NCBI RefSeq assembly: GCF_023856365.1
Contig: NC_064544.1
Coordinates: 26,078,399-26,142,398 of the forward strand
Origin: Brienomyrus brachyistius
Lineage: Eukaryota; Chordata; Actinopteri; Osteoglossiformes; Mormyridae
Direction of reading: 5' to 3'
DNA length: 64,000 nt
Shown here: positions 11,145-21,710 of the stretch, piece by piece
Layout of the letters: each line of letters begins with the position of its first letter
Position numbering within the stretch: position 1 is the stretch's first letter
The notes under the pieces: model-generated
Databases searched by the model: none
What the model was told of the DNA's origin: nothing
What the model saw: only the letters and a program-made list of their open reading frames with translations
Made by a program: the position numbers and the translations under genes

Positions 11145-12091
11145 GATATTTTTTCTTTTTCTTGTGTTTTTTTTTCGCAATGGATATTAAAAATAAAGCA
11201 GTCCTCCGTAAAGGAGGGGTGGTGGAGGGAATATATATATACATTTATATAAAATAATTGTCACACAACTGGGGTGACATGCCTTGCCTGCTCACCCAAT
11301 TTTAGTGCACCTTAGTTATCCATAATGACCAACTCGTCTCGATACACCCATAAATATATATATATATATGTACATATATATAGTTTTTTTATTAGCAATA
11401 GAAAAGAAAAATAACGCAGTTCTCCGTAAAGGAGGGATGGTGGATGGAATATATACATATATATATATAAAATAATTGTCACACAACCTGGGTGACATGC
11501 CTTGCCTGCTCACCCAATTTTAGTGCAACTTAGTTATCCATAATGACCAACTAGTCTCGATACACCCATAAATATATATGTATATATATAGTTTTTTTTT
11601 TTTTCGCAATGGACAATAAAAATAACGCAGTTCTCCGTAAAGGAGGGATGGTGGATGGAATATATATATAAAATAATTGTCACACAACCGGGGTGACATG
11701 CCTTGCCTGCTCACCCAATTTTAGTGCACCTTAGTTATTCATAATGACCATCTAGTCTCGATACACCCATAAATATATATGTATATATATGTATTGTTTT
11801 TTTTTTTTTTTTTTTTTGCAATAGACAATAAAAATAGCGCAGTTCTCCATAAAGGAGGGATGGTGGATGGAATATATATATACATATATATATAAAATAA
11901 TTGTCACACAACCTGGGTGACATGCCTTGCCTGCTCACCCAATTTTAGTGCAACTTAGTTATCCATAATGACCAACTAGTCTCGATACACCCATATGTAT
12001 ATATATATATATATGTACATATATATAGTTTTTTTATTAGCAATAGAAAAGAAAAATAACACAGTTCTCCGTAAAGGAGGGATGGTGGATG

Positions 12092-12155
<64 letters not shown>

Positions 12156-12258
12156 TTATATAAAATAATTGTCACACAACCTGGGTGACATGCCTTGCCT
12201 GCTCACCCAATTTTAGTGCACTTTAGTTATCCATACTGACCATCTAGTCTCGACACAC

Positions 12259-12301
<43 letters not shown>

Positions 12302-12585
12302 GATATTTTTTCTTTTTCTTGTGTTTTTTTTTCGCAATGGATATTAAAAATAAAGCAGTCCTCCGTAAAGGAGGGATGGTGGATGGAATATATATATAAA
12401 ATAATTGTCACACAACCGGGGTGACATGCCTTGCCTGCTCACCCAATTTTAGTGCACCTTAGTTATTCATAATGACCATCTAGTCTCGATACACCCATAA
12501 ATATATATGTATATATATATAGTTTTTTTATTAGCAATAAAAAAGAAAAATAACGCAGTTCTCCGTAAAGGAGGGATGGTGGATG

Positions 12586-12639
<54 letters not shown>

Positions 12640-12751
12640 TTATATAAAATAATTGTCACACAACCTGGGTGACATGCCTTGCCTGCTCACCCAATTTTAG
12701 TGCACTTTAGTTATCCAGAATGACCATCTAGTCTCGATACACCCATGAATA

Positions 12752-12784
<33 letters not shown>

Positions 12785-12995
12785 CTATATATATATATAT
12801 ATATAGTTTTTCTGTTTTTTTTTTGCAATAGACAATAAAAATAACGCAGTTCTCCATAAAGGAGGGATGGTGGATGGAATATGTATATGCATATATATAA
12901 AATAATTGTCACACAACCTGGGTGACATGCCTTGCCTGCTCACCCAATTTTAGTGCACCTTAGTTATCCATACTGACCATCTAGTCTCGATACAC

Positions 12996-13076
<81 letters not shown>

Positions 13077-13525
13077 TATATATAGTTTTTTTATTAGCAA
13101 TAGAAAAGAAAAATAACGCAGTTCTCCGTAAAGGAGGGATGGTGGATGGAATATATATATATATATATACATTTATATAAAATAATTGTCACACAACCTG
13201 GGTGACATGCCTTGCCTGCTCACCCAGTTTTAGTGCACCTTAGTTATCCATAATGACCATCTAGTCTCGATACACCCATAAATATATATGTATATATATA
13301 TATATATATATATAGTTCTTTTATTTTTTTCGTAATGGACAATAAAAATAACGCAGTTCTCCGTAAAGGAGGGATGGTGGATGGAATATATATATACATA
13401 TATACATTTATATAAAATAATTGTCACACAACCTGGGTGACATGCCTTGCCTGCTCACCCAGTTTTAGTGCACCTTAGTTATCCATACTGACCATCTAGT
13501 CTCGATACACCCATAAATATATATA
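9715..13525. repeat. Satellite array, 16 units averaging about 240 bp
   Basis: The unit runs: poly-T, 'gcaatagacaataaaaata', a CTCC-GTAAA-GGAG hairpin, 'gatggtggatggaa', a (TA)n stretch, 'aaaataattgtcacacaacc', a TGGGTGA...TCACCCA hairpin, 'ttttagtgcac', 'tctcgatacaccc', and a second (TA)n stretch. The marker 'tcga(t/c)acaccc' occurs 16 times between about 9880 and 13512. Unit length varies mostly through the TA stretches. The - strand ORFs that start MSRQGMSPRLCDNYF are repeated readings of the unit and not genes. The last unit is cut by the element at 13526. Confidence 0.92.
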
Positions 13526-14690
13526 CTGAACAAAAATATAAACGCAACACTCTTGTTTCTGCTCCCATTTTTCATGAGATGGACTTAAAGACCTACAATT
13601 CATTCCAGATACACAATATTACCATTTCTCTCAAACATTTCTCACAAATCAGTCTAAATGTGTGATAGTGAGCACTTCTGCTTTGCTGAGATAATCCATC
13701 CCACCTCACAGGTGTGCCACATCAAGATGCTGATCTGACATCATGGGTAGTGCACAGGTGTACCTTATACTGCCCACAATAAAAGGCCACCCTGGAATGT
13801 GCAGTTTTTTGCTTTATTGGGGGTCTGGGGACTCAGAACCGGTCAGTATCTGGTGTGACCACCATTTGCCTCATACAATGCAACACATCTTCTTCGCATA
13901 GAGTTTATCAGATTGTCAATTGTGGCCTGTGGAATGTTGGTCCACTCCTCTTCAATGGCTGTGCGAAGTTGTTGGATATTAGTGGGAACTGGTACACGCT
14001 GTCGTATATGCCGGTCAAGCACATCCCAAACATGCTCAACGGGTGACATGTCCGGTGAGTATGCTGGCCATGCAAGAACTGGGACATTTTCAGCTTCCAA
14101 GAACTGTGTACAGATCCTTGCAACATGGGGCCGTGCATCATCTGTCTGAGTGGCTGGTCTCAGACGATCTTGGAGGTGAACCTGCTGGATGTGGAGGTCC
14201 TGGGCTGGTGTGGTTACACGTGGTCTGCGGTTGTGAGGCCGGTTGGATGTACTGCCATATTCTCTGAAACGCCTTTGGAGACGGCTTATGGTTGAGAAAT
14301 GAACATTCAATGCACGAGCAACAGATCTGGTTGACATTCCTGCTGTCAGCATGCCAATTGCACGCTCCCTCAATGCTTGTGGCATCTGTGGCATTTTGCT
14401 GTGAGACAAAACTGCACATTCCAGGGTGGCCTTTTATTGTGGGCAGTATAAGGTACACCTGTGCACTACCCATGATGTCAGATCAGCATCTTGATGTGGC
14501 ACACCTGTGAGGTGGGATGGATTATCTCAGCAAAGCAGAAGTGCTCACTATCACACATTTAGACTGATTTGTGAGAAATGTTTGAGAGAAATGGTAATAT
14601 TGTGTATCTGGAATGAATTGTAGATCTTTAAGTCCATCTCATGAAAAATGGGAGCAAAAACAAAAGTGTTGCGTTTATATTTTTGTTCAG
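13526..14690 (-). mobile_element. Tc1/mariner-type transposon with about 284-bp inverted repeats
   Basis: The ends CTGAACAAAAATATAAACGC (left) and its complement (right) begin long terminal inverted repeats that match with few differences to about 13809 on the left and back to about 14407 on the right. It sits inside the last (TA)n stretch of the satellite, consistent with TA target choice; the right flank reads TG rather than TA. At 1165 bp it is short for an autonomous element with such long repeats. The transposase gene between them is internally deleted. Confidence 0.88.
13843..14394 (-). pseudogene. Internally deleted Tc1/mariner transposase
   Basis: From the ATG at 14394 the frame encodes about 183 residues, against roughly 340 for a full Tc1-type transposase. 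The N-terminal paired-type helix-turn-helix is present (GMSTRSVARALNVHFSTISR), followed by a basic linker (SNRPHNRRPRV). The frame then jumps after LRPATQTD to DDARPHVA, and the last part has SPDMSPVEHVWD. The second acidic residue and the Glu are 34 residues apart, as in DD34E enzymes. The segment with the first catalytic Asp is deleted. The protein could bind transposon ends but should not cut, so the copy is non-autonomous. Confidence 0.85.
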
Positions 14691-15965
14691 TGTATGTATA
14701 TGTATACATATAGTTTTTTTTGTGTTTGTGAAAACGGGTCTTTAATCGGGGAAACGGAGCGGGTAGAGCAGGACGGAACGCAGGCATTGACAAACTACAA
14801 TGACGGACAGGGCAAACAGGTAAGACCAGGACTTAAAATAGGTCATGACTAATCAAAGTAATCGGGCAAAGCAGGAGACGATCAGGGAAGCACACGTGGG
14901 TAATCAGGGGGCGTGGCACACACGAGGAGCGGACAAGCCGGGCATATATGTATATCTATATAAAACCTCATTAATGAGGGACAGGGAACAGAACGGACAG
15001 ACAGAACTGGCACAGGGGAAGGAGCCAGGACAAGACTTGACATAAGACAGGAAAGGCAGAGAAACAGATCAGAAAGGGGGACACGGAGGGAACAGGCAGG
15101 ACAAAAGGACCGGGAGTGAACGAAGGGAACATCGGGGAAAGAGGAGCAGAAGCCAGAGGGACGAGGGACAAAGAGAGGAGGGACAGAGACAGGAGGAACA
15201 AAGCGAGGGGGAGCAGAGGCAGGAGGGACAAAGACGGGAGGCCAGGGAGAGAAGGAGGGGGAACCAAGAGGAGCCCGAGGGAGACCCAGCGGGCGACGGG
15301 AGGCAGCCGGAAGGGCTGCAGGCGGCCGGGAGGCCGGAGCCGGAGGGGCCGAGGAGACGGGGTGAGGGACAGACGCAGGGACGAAGGAGGGAGTCGGAGG
15401 GGAGACCAGGGAAGGGGACGAAGGAGCTGGAAGGGACCCTGGCGAGGGCAAGGAGAGAGGGGGAGCCGCAGCAGACGGCGACGTCCTCCGACACGCCAGA
15501 GCGGGAGGACCAGCAGGCGAATGAGGAGCCGCCGTCGGGGGGCCCGCAGGCAACCGATAAGACGCCGGAGGAGGGACCGAGGCAGGGCGACGAGGCCGCG
15601 GAGGGGGACCCGCAGACGACAGCCGACCCGGAGGGCCAGGACCCGCAGGTGCCGACCAAGCCCTAGCGCCGGCGAGGGAGGGCGAGCCAGGGGGCTGGGC
15701 GGGTGGGACCCCAGCCGTGCGTCTGTGTCCTCTCCCCTTATGGGACACAGACATAAGGACCTGCGGCCGGGGTCGGGCTCGTCGGGGTGAGGGTACCAGA
15801 GTCACAGGGGGAGAAGGGACTGGAGTGGGGCCAGGGACTGGAGCTGCAGGCTGCAGAGGGGGCGCCTGCCCGGGAGCTGCAGGCAGGGAAAGCGCCTCGG
15901 ACGTGGGCGCGGTAGCTGCAGGCAGCGGAGACGGCTGCTCGGGCTCTGGGGCCGCAGGGGGCACT
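14691..15965 (-). mobile_element. LTR-retrotransposon remnant (3' internal region and LTR)
   Basis: On the - strand, about 14945 down to 14725 resembles the solo LTR at 59953-60209, sharing 'cagggggcgtggcacacacg', the 'aagcacacgtgg' type motif and an 'aaaacggg' motif. The adjacent 14950-15964 is very G/C-rich with a strong purine bias on the + strand and would be the 3' internal part. Satellite sequence resumes at 15966, but about 110 bp of the interrupted satellite unit is missing, so the junction is not a simple insertion. Confidence 0.5.
14882..15964 (-). CDS. Proline-rich low-complexity ORF, doubtful
   Basis: A 360-codon frame rich in Pro, Ala, Ser and Leu with no recognisable domain. 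It has no ATG at its start (the first codon is GTG), ends inside the LTR-like part, and other frames over the same stretch are also open for 200 codons, as expected of G/C-rich, purine-biased DNA. It most likely reflects base composition, or is a degenerate 3' region of the retroelement. Conserved protein function is not supported. Confidence 0.15.
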   Translation of the reverse strand: MPPAAPEPEQPSPLPAATAPTSEALSLPAAPGQAPPLQPAAPVPGPTPVPSPPVTLVPSPRRARPRPQVLMSVSHKGRGHRRTAGVPPAQPPGSPSLAGARAWSAPAGPGPPGRLSSAGPPPRPRRPASVPPPASYRLPAGPPTAAPHSPAGPPALACRRTSPSAAAPPLSLPSPGSLPAPSSPSLVSPPTPSFVPASVPHPVSSAPPAPASRPPAALPAASRRPLGLPRAPLGSPSFSPWPPVFVPPASAPPRFVPPVSVPPLFVPRPSGFCSSFPDVPFVHSRSFCPACSLRVPLSDLFLCLSCLMSSLVLAPSPVPVLSVRSVPCPSLMRFYIDIHICPACPLLVCATPPDYPRVLP

Positions 15966-16020
15966 TATTTTATTATATAAAATAAGTGTCACACAACCGG
16001 GGTGACATGCCTTGCCTGCT
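15966..16020. repeat. Terminal fragment of the satellite unit
   Basis: 'aaaataagtgtcacacaacc' through 'gacatgccttgcctgct' matches the satellite unit of 9715-13525. This shows that the array once continued to this point. Confidence 0.8.
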
Positions 16021-16642
16021 TGTGGGATGAGGAAGACTCAGGGACTGGAAATGGGATTAAAACTGAAGATGTGCTCATTCCTTTGTGTATTTACAAATTT
16101 TCCTTCCGTCAGACATGAGGAGTTTGCTGCTATATTTGGCACTAATAGAGATTCTGATGCTGCTATTTTTATTGTCTATTAGTTTGTTATTATTTACAAG
16201 TTCTGTTGTGTTTTTGCATTTTTCTCTTCTGGTTAATTAACTGCTGTCTGTTTGCTGTGAAGTATGAGTGTGGTGAGTAAGACTCAGGGACTGGAAGTGG
16301 GATTACAACTAAAGATAACATGCTTATTCCTTTTTGTATTGTTTACAAATTTCCTTCCGTCAAACATGAGGAGTTTGCTGCTATATTGTGCACTAACAGA
16401 GATTCTGATGCTGCTATTTTTATTGTTTATAAATGTGTTATTGTTTCCAGTATTCAAGTATTCGAGTATTCAATAAATGCTAAATTGAGAAATTTTGTGT
16501 ATCGTTTGTTATTATTAGTGTGATATTTTACCATGCAAATAGAGGGGAAAACGTCCAATTATCGGCCAAAAAAAATCAGCAGCATATATCGGCCATCGCC
16601 TGACCCTTGACTTGAAAAACCCATATCGGTCGACCTCTAGTA
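16021..16642. repeat. Direct duplication of about 165 bp, with transposon-like end
   Basis: 16026-16190 and 16267-16430 are related copies, each with 'actcagggactggaa', 'catgaggagtttgctgctat' and 'gattctgatgctgctatttt'. The stretch ends in 'catatcggtcgacctctag' (16622-16640), which on the - strand reads CTAGAGGTCGACCGATATG, an end like those of some fish hAT-type elements. No transposase is visible. Class uncertain. Confidence 0.5.
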
Positions 16643-16678
16643 ACAGTACATTCTGTCCAATTCATCCATCGAGTTAAG

Positions 16679-16978
16679 TCACACACCCACTTGAGGGGGC
16701 ACTCCGGCAGACGTGAGGATGGGGATGTTCTTTCCGCTATAACATCCACTGCAGAAGTACATCTCGCTCCTGTTCACAGGGCTTACTTCAATGATGAAGC
16801 AGGGCTGGTTGTCTGGACAAGAAGTTGTCCTGCTGCTGGGTCTCGGTGCCGTTTTTCCACCTAAGCTTGAAGGTGGAAATGTGTTCCAACTTGGTCCCTG
16901 GGACTGCAGCATAGCCAAACATCGCGAGCAGCGTCGGCCACACCCACCACCAGAACCATCACACCGTCCTATACACAT
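16679..16978 (-). pseudogene. Possible cysteine-rich or Ig V-like exon remnant
   Basis: The - strand frame ends with CPDNQPCFIIEVSPVNRSEM followed by YFCSGCYSGKN. The VNRSEMYFC stretch resembles the end of an Ig V-type domain. A second frame over the first half reads a hydrophobic stretch then LEHISTFKLRWKNGTETQQQ, so a frameshift would be needed to join them. A TTTATGTGTATAG|G acceptor-like site precedes the block at 16979. It could instead be the last exon of the chemerin-like gene upstream on the same strand, but phase and similarity do not support that clearly. Confidence 0.25.
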
Positions 16979-16994
16979 AAAGAAGAACTAAAAC

Positions 16995-17952
16995 ATAGAG
17001 TGTTGTGACAATCTATGCGTTAATGTTTGGCAGCATAGGTGATTCATTAAAATTATACCGAAGAATGGAAAATGTGATATTTAGAATATTTTTTGCCATT
17101 TAGTAGCTAATTTAAGCACTTACCCAATGCCTCAATTTGTTTTAGGTCAGTAATGTCTGAGCCAAAAGAATGAATGTATGAATTTAATACAATTCACCCA
17201 CTCCCACCCACACACAAATCTGAAATTCAATTTAAGACACTTCTTAAACATTAGTGCATTAACAAAAAAGGAAAATCTTAAGAGATTCAGTAGGATTTTC
17301 TATGTTAGACTTAAGCTAATAGTTCAATAGTTTTTACATATTTCAATATACCAATTTGACTTTAATGTTGAAACAGATGCTAAAACATGGAATAATTTCA
17401 TAACTAGAGAAACATGTTATTCACAAACACTAGCAAAGGTAGCTTATAGTTAAGCTTACTTAAGTCAGCAAGTCAGGCTACAGTGTGTAAGAATAGTCGT
17501 AAACGATAATTTGTCTCAGTCTTACATGACAGAATAAGTAAACAGAAAATATAAAATGGCTGAAACAGCGTCATTAACGCCAGCTACAGTAGAGGCGCAG
17601 AAAAGGTGTCATGACTGAAGTATTCCCAAACTCTGGAAGACCGTATGCGAGCCTTTTTTGCCGCGTGTTTCTCCAGAGGCTCCGGAGCTCCGCTGGTTGA
17701 CACAGCCATGTTGGTTCATGTGCAGGGGGACGAGCGGCAAATTTCTTTTTTGCAGGGTGGTAGGTGATGTCTCATTAATATTTATTAATTTACTTACAAA
17801 ATGGTGCGGCACTGCATCCAAGCCTGCGGCACTCAGAGTCACAAATACAGTGGAAACCATTTGTAGTAATTACGTCTGTCTGGCTGATTTCCAACTAATT
17901 GATATTTGTATATTTATTACATGAATATAAGGTAATATAAGGTAATAGAAGA
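16995..17952. other. No gene or recognised repeat
   Basis: About 950 bases of A/T-rich sequence. Short ORFs near 17609-17924 on both strands overlap and show no domain. Confidence 0.45.
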
Positions 17953-18400
17953 GGTATTTAATGGTTTTCCATCTGAGGAATTTGCAAAAAACTGCAGTGC
18001 ATGATGGGTCGGACCTAAAGGCTGCCTTAACGTCCTCATCTGTATGACGACATACATCAAGACTAGGAAGGTGCATAATGTTCATGTCTGGTTGCGTTTG
18101 TTGGTCCAGAAAGTAATTCAATTTCGCCATGTAGGTTACGTTCTTAAAAACTGCTTGGATATAGCCCGATTATATGCTGTGGGCCTTTTAATTTCTTTGT
18201 TTACCAGGTAGGCTACCTTCTTTAAACTGCGTTTTGTTAGACTACATATTTAGGGAGGTCTTTATAAATTTATAGTAGTCTTCATAAATATGTACATAGT
18301 TTAGCCTAACCCAGCCACTTAAGGGAGAAAGCCAGCTCAACTAGGTGTCGGTCCCAAGCCCGGATTAATGGGGAGGGTTGGCGTCAAGAAATAAAGAGAC
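17953..18400 (-). repeat. Dispersed repeat family B, copy 2 (inverted, SINE-free)
   Basis: Reverse complement of the repeat at 4705-5370, but with uninterrupted 'atttaatggttttccatctg' where the first copy carries the SINE. This supplies the pre-insertion state of the 4988 SINE. Confidence 0.75.
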
Positions 18401-19540
18401 TGTATCTTCACTGCATGACTGATGTCAAAATGTGTGAAATATGTGGTTGTATTAATAAATGCATTAAAGTAGGTTAATGATTCTGTGCTGTCTAAATTGT
18501 ATAGAAAATTTCTACGTATAGCCAAACAAATCTCCTCCTGTTTGAAAAGGCATAGAAAAAGCAATTTAGCCACTAAAACTTTACAGTTTTTGTGAGGGAC
18601 AGTCGAATTCTCTCGTTTCTCTCGTCAAGTTTTTTTGTGATCCTGCACCTACACTTTGCCGGCCCCAGGAGGATGGGCTCCCCCTTTGAGTTTGGTCCCT
18701 CCCAAGGTTTCTTCCTTCTTGGGAGTTTTTCCATGCTATCGGCGCCTATGGCTTACTCACTGGGGGCTTTGGGTGGGCATGATATAAAGCAAAGCATTTT
18801 CCCTCCCAGTTTCCTCCTCTGGTCCACATTGCAGGACCATCAGCCATCAGAAACAGCCAGACGGTCTCCTTCAGCTTCTTTAGTGTCCTTGGAAGCCAAG
18901 GCAGTTTTAGGTCTGAGAAGAGGTTTATCAGAAGGACACATATTACGTCGTTTGTCCTGAAATGTAACATGGGGAGGAAAAGTTAAGCGGTTTAGTCAGA
19001 TTGGAGTCGTTTATTCAGCAGTGGCAGCGCCAGTGACTTAATGCTACAGGTGCTATAGGGGAGTGAGATTATTTAGACCGGGTGCTTTAGCTTTTCAGCT
19101 TATGTAGATGGTGTATAGAAGCACACAGCACGATAAGCTACAGCATGGATAAAATAGGATAAAATATGAAATTCTAACGTCTAGCTCACAGAGCCTCTAT
19201 GTGTACTTTGAAGAAAAAATACACTACAAGTATGCTGTAAAAACCGCAAAAATGTCTTACACAATATACAGATTTTACAGATAGTTAAAGAAAAAATGAA
19301 ACCAATATTTTGGGGGTGCTGTGGGGGTACTATGGTCATTGGAGGAGGAGCTAGAGCCCCCCCCCCCAAGCTTTTCCTTGGTGCTGCCACTGTTGTTCAG
19401 ATTAAAAGTTACATTGTCATTAATAAACAGTACTCTGATCAAATTTTTGCATGTACAAACACAATCAAAGTTTAACCACATGTTTAGACACAATTCACAC
19501 ACCTGTTACATTTCCATAATGCTAAGACTCTCTACACTTA
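18401..19540. repeat. Intron-like sequence with a common fish repeat piece
   Basis: About 18660-18800 ('ggaggatgggctcccccttt', 'aaggtttcttcctt', 'gcttactcactggggg') matches 28630-28800, so it is a dispersed repeat end. A poly-C run lies near 19356. The rest shows no gene. It would be the intron or 3' flank of the chemerin-like gene at 19542-21015. Confidence 0.5.
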
Positions 19541-19541
19541 C

Positions 19542-21015
19542 TTCATCCACTTTCTTGTTTGGTACACAGTCATTTGATGGATGTGTAAGATCATTACCAG
19601 ACCGTCTGCTGCAAACTCTACAGTTAATGAATGGCTGCAAAAACACACAGACACACAAAAACAGTATTTAAAGAGTGGTGGGCAATAAATACAGTGAGAG
19701 AAGGTGTAGTAAAGATATATCTAATGATTTAAGGCAGAGCTGCTGGAGTGCAGGGTTTAATGACACAGAACAATTTTAGAGGAAAGAGCTTCCAAAGCAG
19801 GGTCACCATAAGGCTATATTATACAAAGCAAGTTCATCTAAAAGTATGAACAACAAATCCCGTTTAACTGAACACTGCTCTGTATTAAAATACTGTCCTC
19901 CGATCAAGCTAAGTGGTCCTGTAGTTCACTATTTAAAGAGGTAAATTTAAAGGGTAATTCACACTGCACATCTACCCTGCTCTGACCAGGTTTAATTACT
20001 GGCTTTCTAATTAAAACAAGAGTTAAGTCCTGCCCTTTCACCACAAAACACCACACTGCCATTTAAGGCTGATTTCAACAATGAGTTTTAGTTAACCTGG
20101 CTCGATTGAGTTAACTCTGGGTATGTAAAACCCGCTTTGTAGTACAGCCCACAGGTCTTTAAATAAGGCCAGCTAGGGTTCATAGCTCGAAGCATAATCT
20201 ACAGGTCACCCCTCAGATGATTAGCATTTGCTTCTGCCTGGTAATCCTGTAAACCTACTAAAATTTGAGAATAAGGTGAAGGAACTGGCTCTTTGAGGCC
20301 ACCTATGTATTTGTTACTTTATTGTTGGCTAACTTTCCCCCGCAGGGCATCAAAAAAGTTAACATGAACCTAAATTAATTTGCTAACTGATATGTCCAAT
20401 GCTCACAGTCACAGTGACTCTTTACTTACCCTCTTGTCCATGAAAATACAGTCAGCCCGATGGTCTGTTGCAGTTGACTTTGGACATTTTGTTGCTCTCA
20501 AGAGAATCTCAATGTCAATGTATTCACTGCTGATCTAAATCACATAAACACGTTATATACAAAATTGCCTACAACTGTTTTAAAGGCAATATAACAAACA
20601 ATAATCACCCAAAAAATGGCAAACTGTCACAGACTTGACTGCAGCAGATTCAGAGAGAAACTGTGAGAAGGTAAAATTGACCAGGGCTGAGATATACAAC
20701 CATCACTTTCATTGTGAAGAGACATTAAGCATCATATGCATTGAAATTAAAACATCAAAATCAATGTGATACTCATTAGTTCAGCTTGCAGATGATGAAA
20801 GTTTCACACTTTTGTAAACACTTTCTCAGCAGTTACCTTCGGACGGCCCTGGATGTTATAGAAATTCATGTGCTGACGGGTTCCTTGATGAGCATTTTCG
20901 ACTGCGAGTTTAATGGCCGTCTTGTGAGTGCAGGGAGACTGTGGTAATCTTGCTGGGCCTCTGTGGAGATAAGCAGAGCTCCATAAGCCAAAACCAGAAG
21001 CAGCAGGCGGGTCAT
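19542..21015 (-). CDS. Chemerin-like (RARRES2-like) secreted protein, three exons, one frameshift
   Basis: Exons, in - strand order, are 21015-20837, 20534-20430 and 19634-19542. Donors are GTAACT, GTAAGT and GTAAGT; acceptors end TTTAG and TTGCAG. All introns are phase 0. The ATG at 21015 begins a signal peptide (MTRLLLLVLAYGALLISTEA). Exon 1 then encodes AIKLAVENAHQGTRQHMNFY, a cystatin-type first helix, but in a different frame: the ATG frame hits TGA, so one base appears lost or gained near 20948. Exon 2 has RATKCPKSTATDHRADC and exon 3 has PFINCRVC...NDC. The Cys pattern (C-x12-C, then C-x2-C) fits the chemerin cystatin-like domain, a secreted chemoattractant and adipokine precursor. The C-terminal exon was not found. 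Either a young pseudogene or an assembly indel; a cathelicidin- or kininogen-type cystatin is the alternative. Confidence 0.6.
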
Positions 21016-21339
21016 CTTCCTCTCAGCTTTGAAGGGAGAAGCAGGACTGAGGACACTGATCTGTGGTCCCCTTATCCAGCACGTCCAGGGGCGTGTCCTT
21101 CACTCGAAACAAACAGACCTTTGAACAACATTGGAAAACTCTTCAGGATGAATTGAGGCAGGTGGTCAAGTGGGTTTATTGTTATTTCAGCAATATACAC
21201 AGTACACAGTGAAAGGAAACATTGTTCCTCCTGGACCACGGTGCAACACAAAGAAGAAAAACAGAAACAACACAAGATGACACAAGTGCGGGCAAGATAG
21301 AACTATACAGAGTGAAAGGAGCACAAACAGAGGGAGAAA
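21016..21339. other. 5' flank of the chemerin-like gene
   Basis: Contains the short leader 'cctcagtcctgcttctccct' (- strand) just upstream of the ATG. No clear TATA box was identified. From about 21170 a repeat-like stretch begins ('gtacacagtgaaaggaaaca'). Confidence 0.35.
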
Positions 21340-21710
21340 GTGCAAGATAAACACAAGAGCAACAATACAATACTACAGGACAAGACAGCGCAGTCAAGAA
21401 CACAGAGTGCAGCCAGAGCTAACCTGAATAGGGGCATCAAGGTTGCCAGGCAGGCAGAGAAACAGAAAATAGAGGTCTACTTCACATACAACAACCCACA
21501 GTGGGTGTGGCAGGGAATACAACACATTACAAACTTCAAAGGCAACAACACCGTCACTGTTAACAGCAACGCCCTTTTAGCAAAGGAGCTAAACAGCTTC
21601 TTTGCTCGTCTGGAGGAACACAGAGCAGACATAGCCACACTGCCCCCTCCCCCAATCTCCAGCACTCACAGACTCCCTCTGCAGGAACACCACGCGAGAA
21701 GGCACATTGC
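21340..21710 (+). pseudogene. LINE ORF2 fragment (L2/Rex1-like), 5' part
   Basis: The frame 21340-21747 includes ARANLNRGIKVARQAEKQKI, NNPQWVWQGIQHITNFKG and LAKELNSFFARLEEHR. This linker between endonuclease and reverse transcriptase is typical of fish non-LTR elements. The frame stops being LINE-like at about 21710, where a CR1-type element has been inserted. A matching later part of the same ORF type is at 22281-22385. Confidence 0.65.

Noticed and set aside
9858..13427. Many similar - strand ORFs of about 65 codons (MSRQGMSPRLCDNYF...)
   Set aside because: Each is the same part of the satellite unit; the ORF ends vary with the TA tracts and no splice or promoter signals were seen.
15116..15790. 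224-codon Arg/Gly-rich + strand ORF
   Set aside because: Antisense to another long ORF in a purine-biased, G/C-rich stretch; no domain; probably compositional.
16679..16978. Confident last exon of the chemerin-like gene
   Set aside because: The intron would need phase 0, but the best acceptor puts the Cys-rich frame in another phase, and the sequence does not resemble the expected chemerin C terminus.
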